The position numbers were made by a program, and so were the translations under genes. The notes below the pieces were generated by a model. It saw only the letters and a list, made by a program, of their open reading frames with translations, was not told the DNA's origin and ran no database searches. Below are positions 36,801 to 48,210 of a DNA stretch of 64,000 nucleotides, piece after piece (within the stretch, counting starts at the first letter, position 1; each line of letters starts with the position of its first letter). This stretch comes from Lonicera japonica (taxonomy: Eukaryota > Streptophyta > Magnoliopsida > Dipsacales > Caprifoliaceae). Location of the stretch: NCBI GenBank assembly GCA_021464415.1, contig CM038471.1, positions 12,047,173 to 12,111,172 of the forward strand. Direction: 5' to 3'.

Positions 36801-37930
36801 TAACCCAAGGGCACCGAACCCTACTTATTTTCACATCGACAAGCACCAGTCAATACATATTCTCTTCATCATCAAAGAGCCACAATAACAATCATAATCA
36901 GATCCATCATGGGATCATATCATGTCCCAGAATGATATAACAGACATAAGAAATTTTTGGCATCATAGAAACAAGATATATGCTCATAAGATAGGCCATA
37001 AGAATAGTCCGAACTTGCCGAAAGATTTTCAAGAATCCGGTTGACACAAAATCGATGTACAATATGCATAACATGCTAACAAATAAACATTAGAAACAAT
37101 TTATGCCATATAATTATAACAAATCTCTATAAATGTCCCTTGATATATATAATTCATCAATTAATCAATTTCATCAATATATAACATTTATACATCCAAG
37201 GAATATCTCATGTATATCAAATAACACAACTATATTAAGTATAATGGCATATCTTGCTTCAAATCACATGCTCATTGCTTAATAAATTATAAAACATCAT
37301 TATCCTCATCATACAATAATTCTTAAAACAAAGACAATTAAAATATGATGATTCATATATAATAAAATAATACTATCGGATTTTAAAAATAATTAAACCC
37401 CTACCTCAAAATATTTAGCCCTAAGGATTGAAATTTGAGTTGATACCCGAACCCTGACCGACACAACTCTAAAATTATTATACCTCTGCATAGCCCTCGA
37501 CATATAGAATAACTTTTCCTTAAGGTTCGACTCGATTCGGCGGAATTTTGATGACCAATTTATAAAGAGTAAGCTTTCATACCTATTAAATTTTATTTCT
37601 CTGTTCTCTCGGCCAAAGTAAAATGAAAGGAAGAAAATGGAGATGCTGTTATTAAATCAAGGCTAGGTCGGTTGTTTTTTAAAAAATATATATATAACTT
37701 TAGTCTAATTATGATATTTAACCCTGAAGTTTCATAACTTTATTATTTTAACCCCGAACTTTTGCAACATTACAATTTAGTCCATACTCAATCAAGATTT
37801 TTAAACTTTTAAAAAAAATACTTAGTCGAGATTAATATGTATCTAATTTACACTAATTACATTACGGGGTGTTACATCTCACCCTTTTCGGTGCATTCTT
37901 CTAAGGGACTTGGGCGATCTCTAACCTGTT
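33795..37930 (-). pseudogene. 25S rRNA pseudogene, interrupted by a solo LTR
   Basis: The plus strand follows the complement of plant 25S rRNA from GTTCCTTTGCCTGTGGTTTC (33796) to CAGGGTTGAGCACATCGGGG near 35914. It resumes after the LTR at 37877 with TCTCACCC and GGGACTTGGGCG. Landmarks between include TGGTTGAATTTCTTCACTTT, GTTATGAGTATGACTACGCA and GCCTGGCACTTTCCCTGACG. The 3' end of 25S is missing below 33795, and the last hundred or so 5' bases fade above 37930. Former CpG positions are widely changed to TG or CA, as expected from methylated, inactive rDNA. Short ORFs inside it are meaningless. Confidence 0.92.
35917..37881. mobile_element. solo Ty3/gypsy LTR (35922-37876) inside 25S rDNA
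   Basis: The block starts TGTAACACCCCC and ends CGGGGTGTTACA, the terminal pattern of Tekay-type gypsy LTRs, and is 1955 bp. The flanks are TTTCA (35917-35921) and TCTCA (37877-37881). The second matches the expected 25S sequence, so the left copy carries one mutation of a 5-bp target duplication. No internal gag or pol is present, so it arose by LTR-LTR recombination. It holds the GGGGTAAGCTCACAGCTCAA motif common in these LTRs. Orientation is unresolved. Confidence 0.82.
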
Positions 37931-37946
37931 ATATTATAATGCCTTT

Positions 37947-39870
37947 ATGGCCATGGGTCTCACACTTGACCACCTGACCCTTTCATCAAACACCCTAGTG
38001 GGATTTTTAAGAGAACGAACCAGGTCCCTTGAAATGATAAAGCTGTCAATGACCTTGGGAACCCCCAAACAGGTCACGACATTGATAGACTTCCTGGTCC
38101 TGGACAAGCCCCAAACTACAACATCATTTTGAGGAGGGGAACCCTTAATGAAATCCGGTTTGCTATCTCAACGTGCCATGTGATTATGAGGTACCTAACT
38201 CCCCACGACATTGGAGAGTTAGGGGGAGCCAATTGGAAGCAAGATTTTGCCACTTTTTGGCCATGAAAGAAGTAAAACGTGCAGAGATCTTCACGATTAT
38301 AACGAAGTTACCTCCCGAGATCGGCAACGTAGAGAGGCTAAAAATATACACTTTAGACCCCAAGGATGAGGAAAATGAGCTAAGAGGAGAACCAATCAAA
38401 TGTCTAAAGGAGCTGTTCCTAGACTCCCCTCGACCTAACCAAATCCTAAAAGTCAGTAATCAACTTAGTCCTGAAGGCAGAGTAGAGCTCTCCCAATGCC
38501 TCAGGACTAACTTATACATCTTTGCTTGGTGCCACAAGGATATGAAAGGCTTGAACGCGAAAAAATCTCGCACCTGATACCAAAGGTCCCTATCTATATT
38601 CTCCACACTAATGGGCCATCTAACCAGCAAGACTCTGGAGCAGGCCCGGTGTTTCTCACTCCAAAAGGGAACACTTTTAAAATAGCTCTAAAGTTCTTAT
38701 TCAAAGCTTCTAATAATGAGTCGAAGCACGATGCCATCTGGCAGGTCTGAGGATAGCCAAATACCTGGGGGTAAACTAGGTAGTGGTGTGTAATGACTCC
38801 TCTGTCATTTTAGGACAAATCTTAGGCAACAACGAGGCCAGAGAGGACCACATGTCTGCATACCTTTCAAGGCTCAAACGGAAGCCCAGAAATTCAAAAA
38901 ATTTATATTCATCAAAGTTCCTAGAGCTCAAAACAACAAAGCGAACCACCTGGCCAAACTGGCCTCTTCTATGGCACCTAGGGGGTTCCACGTGGAGCAC
39001 TTAGAAAAGAAATCAATTAATGAACCAAAGGAGGTCGAAACAGCTCCCGTACATGTCTGTAAAAGCTGGATCAACCCAATAATGGATTTCTTCAGATGCG
39101 GGAGCTTGCCTGGAGAAAGGAAAGTCAACAAAGAGATTAAGTACAGATCTGCTAGATATATCATCATGAAAGAAAATTTGTATCAAAGGGGGTATAATAT
39201 GCCTTTTTACTCAGTCTCCATCCTCACCAAGCACATGCAGCTCTGCTCTAGATCCACGAAGGTCTGTGCGAGGGGCATCCTGCAGCAAGGTCCTTGGCCT
39301 TAAAAGTAGGAAAATAATGATACTTTTGGCCTACTATAGTACAAGATGCTAAGGAGCTGACCATGAAATAAGACAAGTGCCAGCGTTTTCCCAACTTTCA
39401 GTATCTCCCGACAAAACAGATGGCCCCCATAAGTAGCCCCAGGCCTTTCTCTTAGTGTGGAATCAATATCGTTGGTCTTTTTCCCATAAGTAAAGACCAA
39501 AACAAGTTTTCCATCGTTGCCATTTATTACTTCACTAAGTGGGCCGAAGTAGAAGCACTCACCACAGTTACTACGCTGAAGATCCAAAATTTTGTGTGGA
39601 GAAACATTATATGCCGTTTTGCCCTTCCAAATGTGCTAATTATTAACAATAGAAAGCAATTTGATTACCATCTCTTTAGAGACTTATGCAGAGGGTATGG
39701 GATTAAGAACCATTACAGCTCGTTAGTCCATCCATAAACTAATGGGCAGGTCGAGGTTGCCAATAAAAACCTCTTGGGCCCATTGCAGAAAAGGCTCGAT
39801 GATGCAAAAGGAAACTGGCCGGATGAGCAACTGTTGGTCCAATGGGCCTACAGAACTGGTTCAAGAAATA
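37947..39870 (+). pseudogene. Tat-lineage Ty3/gypsy pol, reverse transcriptase deleted
   Basis: Domains occur in pol order in several frames. The end of the aspartic protease (GTPKQVTTLIDFLVLDKP, 37947-38132) comes first. Next is the protease-RT linker ending IFAWCHKDMKGLN (to about 38560). RNase H follows (GAGPVFLTPKGN, KFLFKASNNESKHDA, then QILGNNEAREDHMSAYLSRL, about 38640-38900). The integrase zinc-binding region comes next (39030-39300). The integrase core is last, with FTKWAEVEA, VHP and TNGQVEVANKNL (39390-39870). The whole RT domain is missing: the linker joins directly to RNase H near 38580. Frameshifts and stops are frequent. It lies directly beside the truncated 25S pseudogene. Confidence 0.85.
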
Positions 39871-40680
39871 TATAAAAATCCTTTTCTTGTTAGAAGTTTT
39901 ACACAAAAACCCTCACATTACGATGTCGGTTTAGTAAGTGCCTAGCTCAAGAAGCACACTTGCATTTCGAAACAAAAATCTTTACATTATGAGGTCAATT
40001 TAACAAGTGCATAGTCCATTAGGCACACTTGTCTCTGAAAAGTCTAAATAAACATTTTAGAATTATTTGATAAACTTTGCCTAAAGTCTAGGGGGCACAA
40101 CTCTTGTAGACTTTAGTGAAAGTAAGAAATTCCTTATGTAGTAAAAGACCTATTATAAAACCTTCCACCATGCAGGTCAGTCTGACAATGCAAACAGGTC
40201 AGAAATCTCCTGATAAATTGACAAAGTCCTGTTACGAGGTAAACGTGCAGACTTAATACTGAAGCTATACTTTTACTACGTAAGAATTCCGTAAGTCAAG
40301 GGGCAATAATCTTCTAGCCTTAACCAAATAATGTGAAGTAATCCATATGGTAGCAACAACTTAAAGGTCTTACTAGTTAGGTATGCTTTGGGGCATGGGA
40401 TCTAATATCTTTGCAAAATTAACTAAATATCTGGGGGAAATCACTCTATACAGACTTACCCAAAATTTTTATTTTGATTATTTCTGGTTACAAATTTTTT
40501 TAAGTTATGGGGATATAGGGGTACCAAGCGAGTCATTCCATCTCATAGTATAACTTAGACAAAAAAAATAAGTAGAAAATAATGCAAAATTCTCAAAAAT
40601 CGTTCATTTCATTAATCAGAGCTAATTACAAAAGCCCTAGCTCTATACAAGGCATATAGGTATATATGTATCCACTATAT
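39871..40680 (+). other. 3' untranslated part of the Tat-like element, degenerate repeat
   Basis: No coding frame is present. Units containing AAAAAC(C/T)CT(C/T)ACATTA and AAGTGC(C/A)TAG repeat with a period of about 75 bp near 39900-40040. Tandem repeats between pol and the 3' LTR are a known habit of Tat-lineage elements. Confidence 0.4.
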
Positions 40681-40699
40681 TTCCTATTGAGTTCCAACA

Positions 40700-42760
40700 T
40701 CATCATTAACTCCAGATGGAGAAGGAATGCTTGTCTCCCATTTGGCTAAATGGTCGGGATCTTCTTCCCTAACCAAGTGGAGGATGGAAAAAGCATCCCC
40801 TCATTTTTTTTAATTATTCTTGCTTCTAGCTCGGGGGTCATGCCCATGTCTGATGGAAGCTCGACCCCTTTGATATTGTCAGGTTGTTTTAGGGAGAGCT
40901 CTTGGCACTTGAGAAGGCCATCCACATATGCATCACATATCTTCACATATGGCCCTTCCTGAGCACAAAAATTCTCCACCGCCCATGCTTCCACAACTAG
41001 CAAAGAGTCCTTTAACTTCTAGTTCCCTGCCTCCAACTCTAACACGTACTTCTTGGTGGTCTCGTGGTGTTGGTAGGCAGTAAAGAGCTCTTCACTTCTC
41101 ACTGTTAACAGTCTCTAGAGCTCCTTAATGCTTCCGCTAGCCTTTTCTCTACCCTTGCATTCTAGCTCGACGATCTTTCGAGCTACCTCCAGTTGCACCC
41201 TTCATCTGGTCCATGAAGGCATTGAGGGCATCCACTTTGGGCTTCAGACATGCAGTTTCGGCCAATATTTGCTCATCTTGAGTGAGCATCATCCTTTTAT
41301 CTTCTTCAGCCTCTACAAAATTTGATTTGGCTTTCTCCAAGGCCTCCAGAAAAGCTGAAAGGGCAGTATTGGTTGTGCTCTCTTCAACTAGATGTAGGGT
41401 GGAGTAAAAAGCTGCTATGACTTGCGAAAAAGGAAAAAGTGTAAAACAAAAAAAAGAAATAAAAAAGAGGAGGGAAGAAAACCATCAAAAGGAAAGCCAA
41501 AAGATTGACTTAGTACCTGACTCATGTGGAAGCCGAAAGTATTGGCTACAAAACTAGTCCATTGTTCCTTGGTTTGATTGAGAATTATTTAAGAGAAGGG
41601 AGGTAGGGTAAAACCTTTGACGAAGAAGCCAAACCCATATTTGAAGGTGCCTTCAGGGACAAATTATTTGGGCCCAACGGAGAAGGTGGTCTTGCGCCGG
41701 GGCCTTTTTAGGGATGACCTTTACCACCTCATCCTCTTCATTAGCAACTCTGCTCTTGTCCCCCTGGAGGAATGGCCTTTCCTTCAGTAGCAAAGCCCCT
41801 CATTGTGGTAAGAGTGACCTCATCCTTGACACCTTCATCGGCCCCGGCTAACCGTATCTTCTCAGGGCTCAATGCACTCAACTCTTCCATAGGGGTGGTC
41901 ATTAAGGTTAAAAAAGACCTTACTTCCTCGGAGAGGGAGGTGGGGTTAGCAGTGGTTTTAATTTGAAGGGCCTGACCTCCTATGGCGTCTCTTGCAGCCC
42001 TTTTTGACCTCTTAGTTAGAGGAGCACCCTAGGAAGAGCATTCATCTTCCTATTAAACCCTTTATACGTTGATCACGAGAGGTCTGTCTGCAAAGAGAAC
42101 CAAGAATATGATAAGTCAATCAATAAAAATAATGGAAGGGAGAGAGATGGGAGATTGGTAGAACGAGGGTTACTTGTTAGAGGGATGCTGGAGACCTAGA
42201 GAAGGGGAACAATGTTTAAGGGGACCACCCCCGAAGAACAACCTATAGGTTATTTAGACTTTCTCCTTTTAAGTGTTTTTTCTTCCTCTTCCACCCCCCC
42301 AGTAGCTCCCGTGTCCTTAGGCCCATCTTTGGGTGTTTGTTTGGCCTTCGAATGAGAAGTAGCACCCTTAGAAAGAGTCACAAATGGCCTTGTTAGATTA
42401 AGCTGGTCCACTATAAGAATGGATGGGTCCATGTCAACTGGTTTGGGGCCTAGTCCAAACCTCTAAAGCATTTCGGGGGCTATTGTTTCTACAGAATGCT
42501 TCAAAGTGAATCTCGTATCATCCTCTATCCACTCTAACTCTACCCAAGTAAGGCTCTTCTATTTCACTGCGAAAACCAAAGCAAGCAAGGCTTAGTTCAT
42601 ATGAGATGGAACATAAAAAAGAGGAATCGGAGAAATGGAACTTACAAATGGTATTTGGTGCAGTGAACCAAGACTTGAGATCCATCGTGTTGGGGCACCT
42701 TAGGTCATATTCCCAGTTGCTTTCCCTCAACGTTGTTTTCCCCAACAAATTGTGCATCTA
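40700..42760 (-). pseudogene. antisense ORF remnants of a Tat-type element
   Basis: Several minus-strand pieces run in order 42757-42518, 42432-42250, 41340-41149 and 41003-40746. The third is a coiled-coil-like, glutamate- and lysine-rich segment (TQDEQILAETACLKPKVDAL). The last contains AENF-like AVENFCAQEG and a KICDAYVDGLLKCQ motif, which I associate with the C-terminus of the antisense ORF found 3' of pol in Tat/Retand elements. The position after a plus-strand pol and the opposite strand fit that layout. The function of such ORFs is unknown. Frames are broken by stops. Family assignment is from memory. Confidence 0.5.
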
Positions 42761-43163
42761 GTGGAAGGGGTCCCTCTTGCCTAATCTCCATAAGTATAGC
42801 CTCATACAGTGTTTGATTCATTTTCATAACGCTTATGACCTTCCTCAAAATATCTTTCTCATAATTAAATTCTCCTTGTAACCAGTCTTTTTTTGCCCGT
42901 CAATATATCATTCTAAAAACTCTACATGTCGCGCTTTGTCTTTCATCCTATAGTACACATCTACTTTTATATTTGTTGTTGATTGACCTTAAGTGTAGGT
43001 ATTTCTACATGACCATTCTCATATAGTGCTGCATACTTACATTTGACAAAAGTAAGTATTTGTATATAATAACGAAATAAGTAATAATACCTTAAACATT
43101 AAAAAAAATGATTACTATTTTGACTAATTCATGTATGTTTTATACCCCTTTTATTAAACCATA
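42761..43163. other. AT-rich, internal part of a minus-strand gypsy remnant
   Basis: No frame is recognised. By position it should be the leader of the element whose primer-binding site lies at 43164-43175. Confidence 0.35.
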
Positions 43164-44120
43164 GCTCTGATACCACTTTGTAACAACACCAGTCTAAAAG
43201 TAACGTTTCTTATACAATACGGATAAAAGGTAAGTCTAGTAATATTATAAAAATGAAATTGCGAGATATTTATTACATCAACAAACTTAGTACATAATTT
43301 TTGTATTACATGTTTATGGAAAACTCATAATCCTCAAACATAATACTACTTTGTTTCTTATTTTATTATTCTTTACTCTATAGCTTAATTTATCCATCAT
43401 CTTACGGGTTCCCTGAAAAATAAATATGATAAGGGTGAGCTTCACAAACCCCGTGAGAAATACTCATTTTCTATTCCAAGGGTTAGTAAACATCATTAGA
43501 TCATAAAACATAAATATAAAAGGCATTTCAGAATAATTTATCACATAATCATAAATATAGAAACTATTTCTTACATAGCACTTCACTTCTAAGGTCAACG
43601 AATAACCTCTACTAACCGGGCTCCGATATTCTACTTTCTAATCAAATGATTGACTAATAATGAACTAATTCAAACAATGCTGGTGTTTGGCATGCCACCC
43701 AATTATCCCGCGGTGGTACAAATCAAATCATACAAGTGGTTTTTCAATATATCATTTTTAAAGATAATATTGTAGATAGTAATTAATAGCTGAATTATAA
43801 ATGTATACAATAATATTTTATCTAAAGCCTTAAAATAGAGAATATGTATTTCCCACCTTTCCGCACTTAAAATTTTTCTTGATACGTAATTCTTGATCCA
43901 AAAAATTTATATCGACTTATAAATTAGAAGCTTAATGAAATTATAAATTATTATTACTTATTTTATAAGTAAACCATTAAAATACCTTAAAATGAATTAG
44001 CCATAATAGTTATTTATTATTATATACATATGCAAAGATGTGATATGTACTTTTGTCCTAAAAGTACACTTAATTATATATATAGGATTGCAACAGTCGT
44101 GTGTAGTTATATATGTATGC
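43164..44120 (-). mobile_element. gypsy LTR remnant with tRNA-Met primer-binding site, minus strand
   Basis: On the minus strand an LTR ends TGTTACA at 43179 and is followed after three bases by TGGTATCAGAGC (43175-43164), the initiator tRNA-Met site of many plant LTR elements. The LTR holds GGGTGAGCTTCACAAACCCC near 43434, like the solo LTR at 35922-37876. Its outer end could not be found before the microsatellite at 44132, so 44120 is arbitrary. Nothing of gag or pol follows. Confidence 0.65.
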
Positions 44121-44129
44121 TATGTACTT

Positions 44130-44131
<2 letters not shown>

Positions 44132-44171
<40 letters not shown>
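44132..44171. repeat. (ATT)n microsatellite
   Basis: About 13 uninterrupted ATT units. Confidence 0.95.
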
Positions 44172-44173
<2 letters not shown>

Positions 44174-44790
44174 CACGCACACAAATAGACAAAACAAAAG
44201 ATATCTTTAACTCTTTCTTTGTAATCCCACAAAACAATTCTCCCTCTTTCTAGTGTGTCATTGGTGGTCCCAACATTGTCCTTTATATAGTATTAATTTG
44301 GGCCTTACTAATCATTACCTAAGGATATATGTTGGCCAAAAAAATGACAGCATTCATATGTACTTGACACCTGTCCCCTTTTATGTTTTCATTTGTTGAG
44401 ACGTATGGTTCTTTTATCATTCTTCATTTATCATTTTGTGTACTCACTATTTACCCAATGTGTACAAATGAGGCACTAAATTTTAAGGGACTAATCATAT
44501 AAATTGTACTTTTAGTAGAATATATATTATTTTAGTACAATCAAATTTCATAGTATAAGTTTTAATTTTTCATCTACTACTAATTTTATGTACCCAAATT
44601 TATTCCCTTTTTTTTTTATTGGGTAATACTGCTAGCCCCAATATACTCTAATAATATTTTTTGTCTCCTCAATATCATATCCTTATCGTGTAAATTCATA
44701 CAGACTAAGGATTTACGACGGAATCACCCTTAATAATCCATATAAGATTCATGTATTTGGGGTGAGAAAATAACTTTGGGAGGTGTATCA

Positions 44791-45360
44791 CCTAAAAGTA
44801 GGCCTGGGACCGGTTCGGTTCTTTAAAAAATTTTGTTAACCGATTCTATGTTAACGGTTCGGTTCTACCTATAAAAAGTGAAGAACCGGTTTAAGAACCG
44901 AACCGGTTCTAACGGTTCGGTTCTTCCGGTTTATCGGTTAACCGTTAACAAGATAAAAACCGGTTCCTTAACGGTTATTGGAAAGAACCGGTTTATTGGT
45001 TAACCGTTAACAAGAAAAAAACCGGAAAAACCGAAATATTAATAGTTATTGGAAAGAAATAACGGTTCTAAGGGTTCCTTAATGGTTCTAACGGTTCTTT
45101 AACGGTTCTAACGGTTCTTTAACGGTTCTAACGGTTCGGTTCCTAAGCAATTTAGAAGGAAAATCTAATAACGGTTCCTTAACGGTTATTAGAAAAAAAT
45201 TATATCAAGAACCGTTAACCGAACCGTTAACAACCTCCAAGAACCGAACCGTTAACAAAAGTTTCCTATTTTTCAAGAACCGAACCGAACCGGGTTTTAT
45301 CGGTTCGGTCCGGACCGGTTCTCCGGTTCCCGGTTCTAAAATCCCAGCCCTACCTAAAAG
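44791..45360. mobile_element. hAT MITE (44799-45352) with perfect 8-bp duplications
   Basis: The termini TAGGCCTGGGA and TCCCAGCCCTA match except at one base, and CCTAAAAG flanks both sides (44791-44798 and 45353-45360). The arms hold the same GGTTCGGTT/AACCGTTA units as the MITE in P450 intron 7, so both are one family. It has no transposase. It lies about 220 bp upstream of the second F-box gene, and its right half overlaps a meaningless minus-strand ORF. Confidence 0.93.
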
Positions 45361-45482
45361 AATCGTGTTGATCATTTGGCCGTGACAAAAGAAAAAAATT
45401 CCGTTTCGCCAAAAAGTTACCTTACAAAAAGTAAAACCAGATTGCGGCTGTCCATATTGAATTAGGGTTTGTAGTCTTCTCT

Positions 45483-45489
45483 TATAAAA
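45483..45489 (+). promoter_or_regulatory. probable TATA box of F-box gene B
   Basis: TATAAAA lies about 90 bp before the ATG at 45574, at the place equivalent to TTATAAGA in copy A. Confidence 0.45.
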
Positions 45490-45573
45490 ATATATTCGGA
45501 ATGGAACCATTAGGTATGTTCGAGCAGAGAAGTTGAAAAGAGAGCGATTTGTTTAGTTTTGCTTCCTTCATTA

Positions 45574-46764
45574 ATGGCCAATGTGCCGCATGATATTATT
45601 ATCACCCACATATTCACGAGGCTCCCGGTCAAGTCTGTGTTAAGTTGTAGATGCGTTTGCAAGCAATGGCTCCTCTCGCTAACCCAACCGGAGTTCATCA
45701 AGATGCATATTAAAGCTCAACGCAATTTCCACCCAAAAATTCTCTTCGGACCTATAGTTAATATAGGCTATCTTTCTCGTCCGGAGTTAGAGGCTTTTAA
45801 TGGCGCATTCCATTTGGTAGATCTCGAGTCTGAAGTAGATGTGGTGCGCCTGCCGGGGTTTTCTTTAAAAGACTATGTGATCACTCAAACTTTCGGTTAC
45901 TGCAATGGCATGCTATGTGCGGAGGTACTGAAGAGATCGGCCAAGAACTATTTTAAAAACAGGCACCCAATTTTTGGGAATCCATCAACCGGGGTTTACA
46001 AGATGCTGCCGGATCCAACTGATGAAAATCCTCCTCGCAACCTACTCGTTGGATTTGGGTATGATTCCTCCCTTCACGATTACAAGTTTGTGAGGGTTGA
46101 CCATATTAATCGAAATGCTCGTATTTTTAGCATGCAATCAAATTCATGGAAAACTGTTGTAGGTGCATCTGATAAGTACTCAGTTGAACCAATTGAACCA
46201 ATGGAGTATTCCGATTACAATTTAGGCTCTCCTTTCGGCAGATCAATCTATTGGTTGGTCCCAAGTAATAATATGATTGTTGGTTTTGATTTAAAATATG
46301 AAGAGTTTAGCAACGTGCCATTGCCTTGCGATATGCAAATAGACGAATTATCTCTTAAGCTTGTAGGAGGTACACTTTGCATTATTAATTTATGCCGTAA
46401 GAATAACGAAGTTGTCATGTGGTCGATGTCGAAGGAAGAAGAAAAGGGCAAAAATTCTTGGATTAAGATGATGGCAGTGACCATCTCAGCTATAGAGTTT
46501 GGTTTTAATTTTAAGATTCATCCATTATCTTATATGAAAGATGGGAAAATCCTCTTCTGCTTGTGGCACTACATAGGCAATATTTTCACGCGGCTCTTCA
46601 AAGACAATAGTTTTGCTACCAGGAAGCATAAGTTTGTTCTAATTGATCCCAAAACAAATATGGTAGAAAATTTTACCATTCAGGGAATTTGCAGTGATTG
46701 GTTTAATGAAAAAACTTTTGAGTATCAGACGACATACGTTGATAGCTTTGTTTCACCTTATTAA
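45574..46764 (+). CDS. F-box protein with F-box-associated (FBA) domain, copy B
   Basis: An intronless 396-residue paralogue of the gene at 29145. Over the first 60 residues I count seven differences (about 88% identical), and the whole protein aligns with one three-residue insertion (near residue 211, EPIEPMEYSDY). The F-box occupies residues 1-46 (LPVKSVLSCRCVCKQW). FBA motifs GYCNGML, NPSTGVYK, GFGYDSSLHDYKFVRV and NSWKTV follow. It is expected to act as a substrate receptor of an SCF ligase; the substrate is unknown. The start is ATG at 45574. A frame from TTG at 45559 has no ATG, and the copy-A upstream ATG is lost here. The hAT MITE upstream may have altered its promoter. Confidence 0.92.
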   Translation: MANVPHDIIITHIFTRLPVKSVLSCRCVCKQWLLSLTQPEFIKMHIKAQRNFHPKILFGPIVNIGYLSRPELEAFNGAFHLVDLESEVDVVRLPGFSLKDYVITQTFGYCNGMLCAEVLKRSAKNYFKNRHPIFGNPSTGVYKMLPDPTDENPPRNLLVGFGYDSSLHDYKFVRVDHINRNARIFSMQSNSWKTVVGASDKYSVEPIEPMEYSDYNLGSPFGRSIYWLVPSNNMIVGFDLKYEEFSNVPLPCDMQIDELSLKLVGGTLCIINLCRKNNEVVMWSMSKEEEKGKNSWIKMMAVTISAIEFGFNFKIHPLSYMKDGKILFCLWHYIGNIFTRLFKDNSFATRKHKFVLIDPKTNMVENFTIQGICSDWFNEKTFEYQTTYVDSFVSPY

Positions 46765-47578
46765 TTCAGTTAAATGTTATTGATGTTAGAACAAGTATGG
46801 TTAGCATTTTGCAGTGTTGCCAATTTTCCTTTTTTTTTTCTTTTCTATTATGTTGCAATATTTATGCCAATTGTTCTTGAATTATATATATTATATACAC
46901 TTGATGATATGGTTATATATTAAAAAATGTGATATATATATATATATCATAATTATCAGCTTTATTAGTATTTTTTATCCACCTTTAATTGAGGTGCACA
47001 AAAACTAGCTAGGATACCAGTGTCATAAATATCAACCTATTAGACCTTCTCAGGTTGGTAGTGTAAATTTTTAAATATAACAATTTTGGGTATGCAGCTC
47101 ACGTGGAAAAATGTAAAAAGGTATGCCAAAAGTGATATTTATTTACAGAGATTCAAAATCAAATATATATATATAGATCTGAACTGAAAAATGTACAGTT
47201 GGGTCGTGTTCTTCTATTCTTGTTTATTCATGATCCCCAATTAAATTAACATAGCTCTGTTTTGCAACTCTAGAATTATGGGTGGTCATAGCCAAATAGG
47301 GTATTCTCTTGATTGGTCTTTGAGATTGGTCTGTGATATTTCATCATGTTTCCGCAGGGTATATGTTGTTCTTCTATTCTTGTTTCACGAGCTCTTCGTT
47401 GATGGAGCTCGCTGAGAGAGAGGTTTCTGCTTGGCCGGGAGGAATGAAAAGAAAGAACGAAGAGAGGGGGAGTTGAGGGGCTTTTTTTTTTTTTCCTAAA
47501 GCATAAGCTGGCTGGGTGTTTGGTTACAAGAAGAACATTAGAATTAAGAAAAGTTGGCTGAACGTGTTTTTGCAGAAA

Positions 47579-47760
47579 TATATATGCACTAGAATTGAAT
47601 CCTACAAATACCTAAAATAACTCTAAAAATTGTCAAACTGAAGAAAATATATAACCAAGTAACCAACGCCTTCAAAATGGGATTATCTGGAAATTAATGT
47701 ACCCCGTGTTACATTAAATTAGGAACCTAAAATCATCAGAGTCAATGTAGAAAACAGAAA

Positions 47761-47796
<36 letters not shown>

Positions 47797-48210
47797 GTTT
47801 ATGTAAGATTCTAAATTAATTAATCTAATTCACCTAATAATGATGGTAAGGGTGCTTACTCAAAGGAAGGATCGATTTGGATGACAAATTTAAAGTGGAG
47901 AGAGAAATACTCATTTTTGAAGGTTTAGTTCTTTAGGTTGAATGGGAAGAGTGATGAATAGAGGGGGAGTGTTCGTTGGGGTGAGTTTACAAATTTGGAG
48001 CATGGTAACTTAGTGTTAAATTTAAAAGTAAATTTTTTTTAAGTGGGTCAGAAGATTAATTAAGTGGGTGCATTTAAAAATAACCCTTTTTAAAATCTTA
48101 AATGTACAAAAGGTTAAAGGGAGAAAGTGAGGTTATAAGTAAATATACATTGCTTTTGACGATCTTAAAGAGAAAATGAGGTTACAAAGAGAAAATGAGA
48201 AAATGAGGTT
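47579..48210. other. AT-rich intergenic with a TA microsatellite
   Basis: An interrupted TA repeat lies at about 47761-47796. No gene is recognised. Short AAAATGAGG/GTTACAAAGAG words repeat near 48120-48210. Confidence 0.4.

Larger units (their letters stand above)
44705..47578 (+). repeat. segmental duplication copy B (with F-box gene and hAT MITE)
   Basis: Counterpart of 28831-31085. The 5' flank matches before and after a 554-bp MITE that copy A lacks. The gene and 3' flank then align with small indels, such as an extra block with ATTTACAGAGATTC near 47150. Both copies point the same way, so this is a dispersed direct duplication with the copies about 16 kb apart. Confidence 0.85.
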
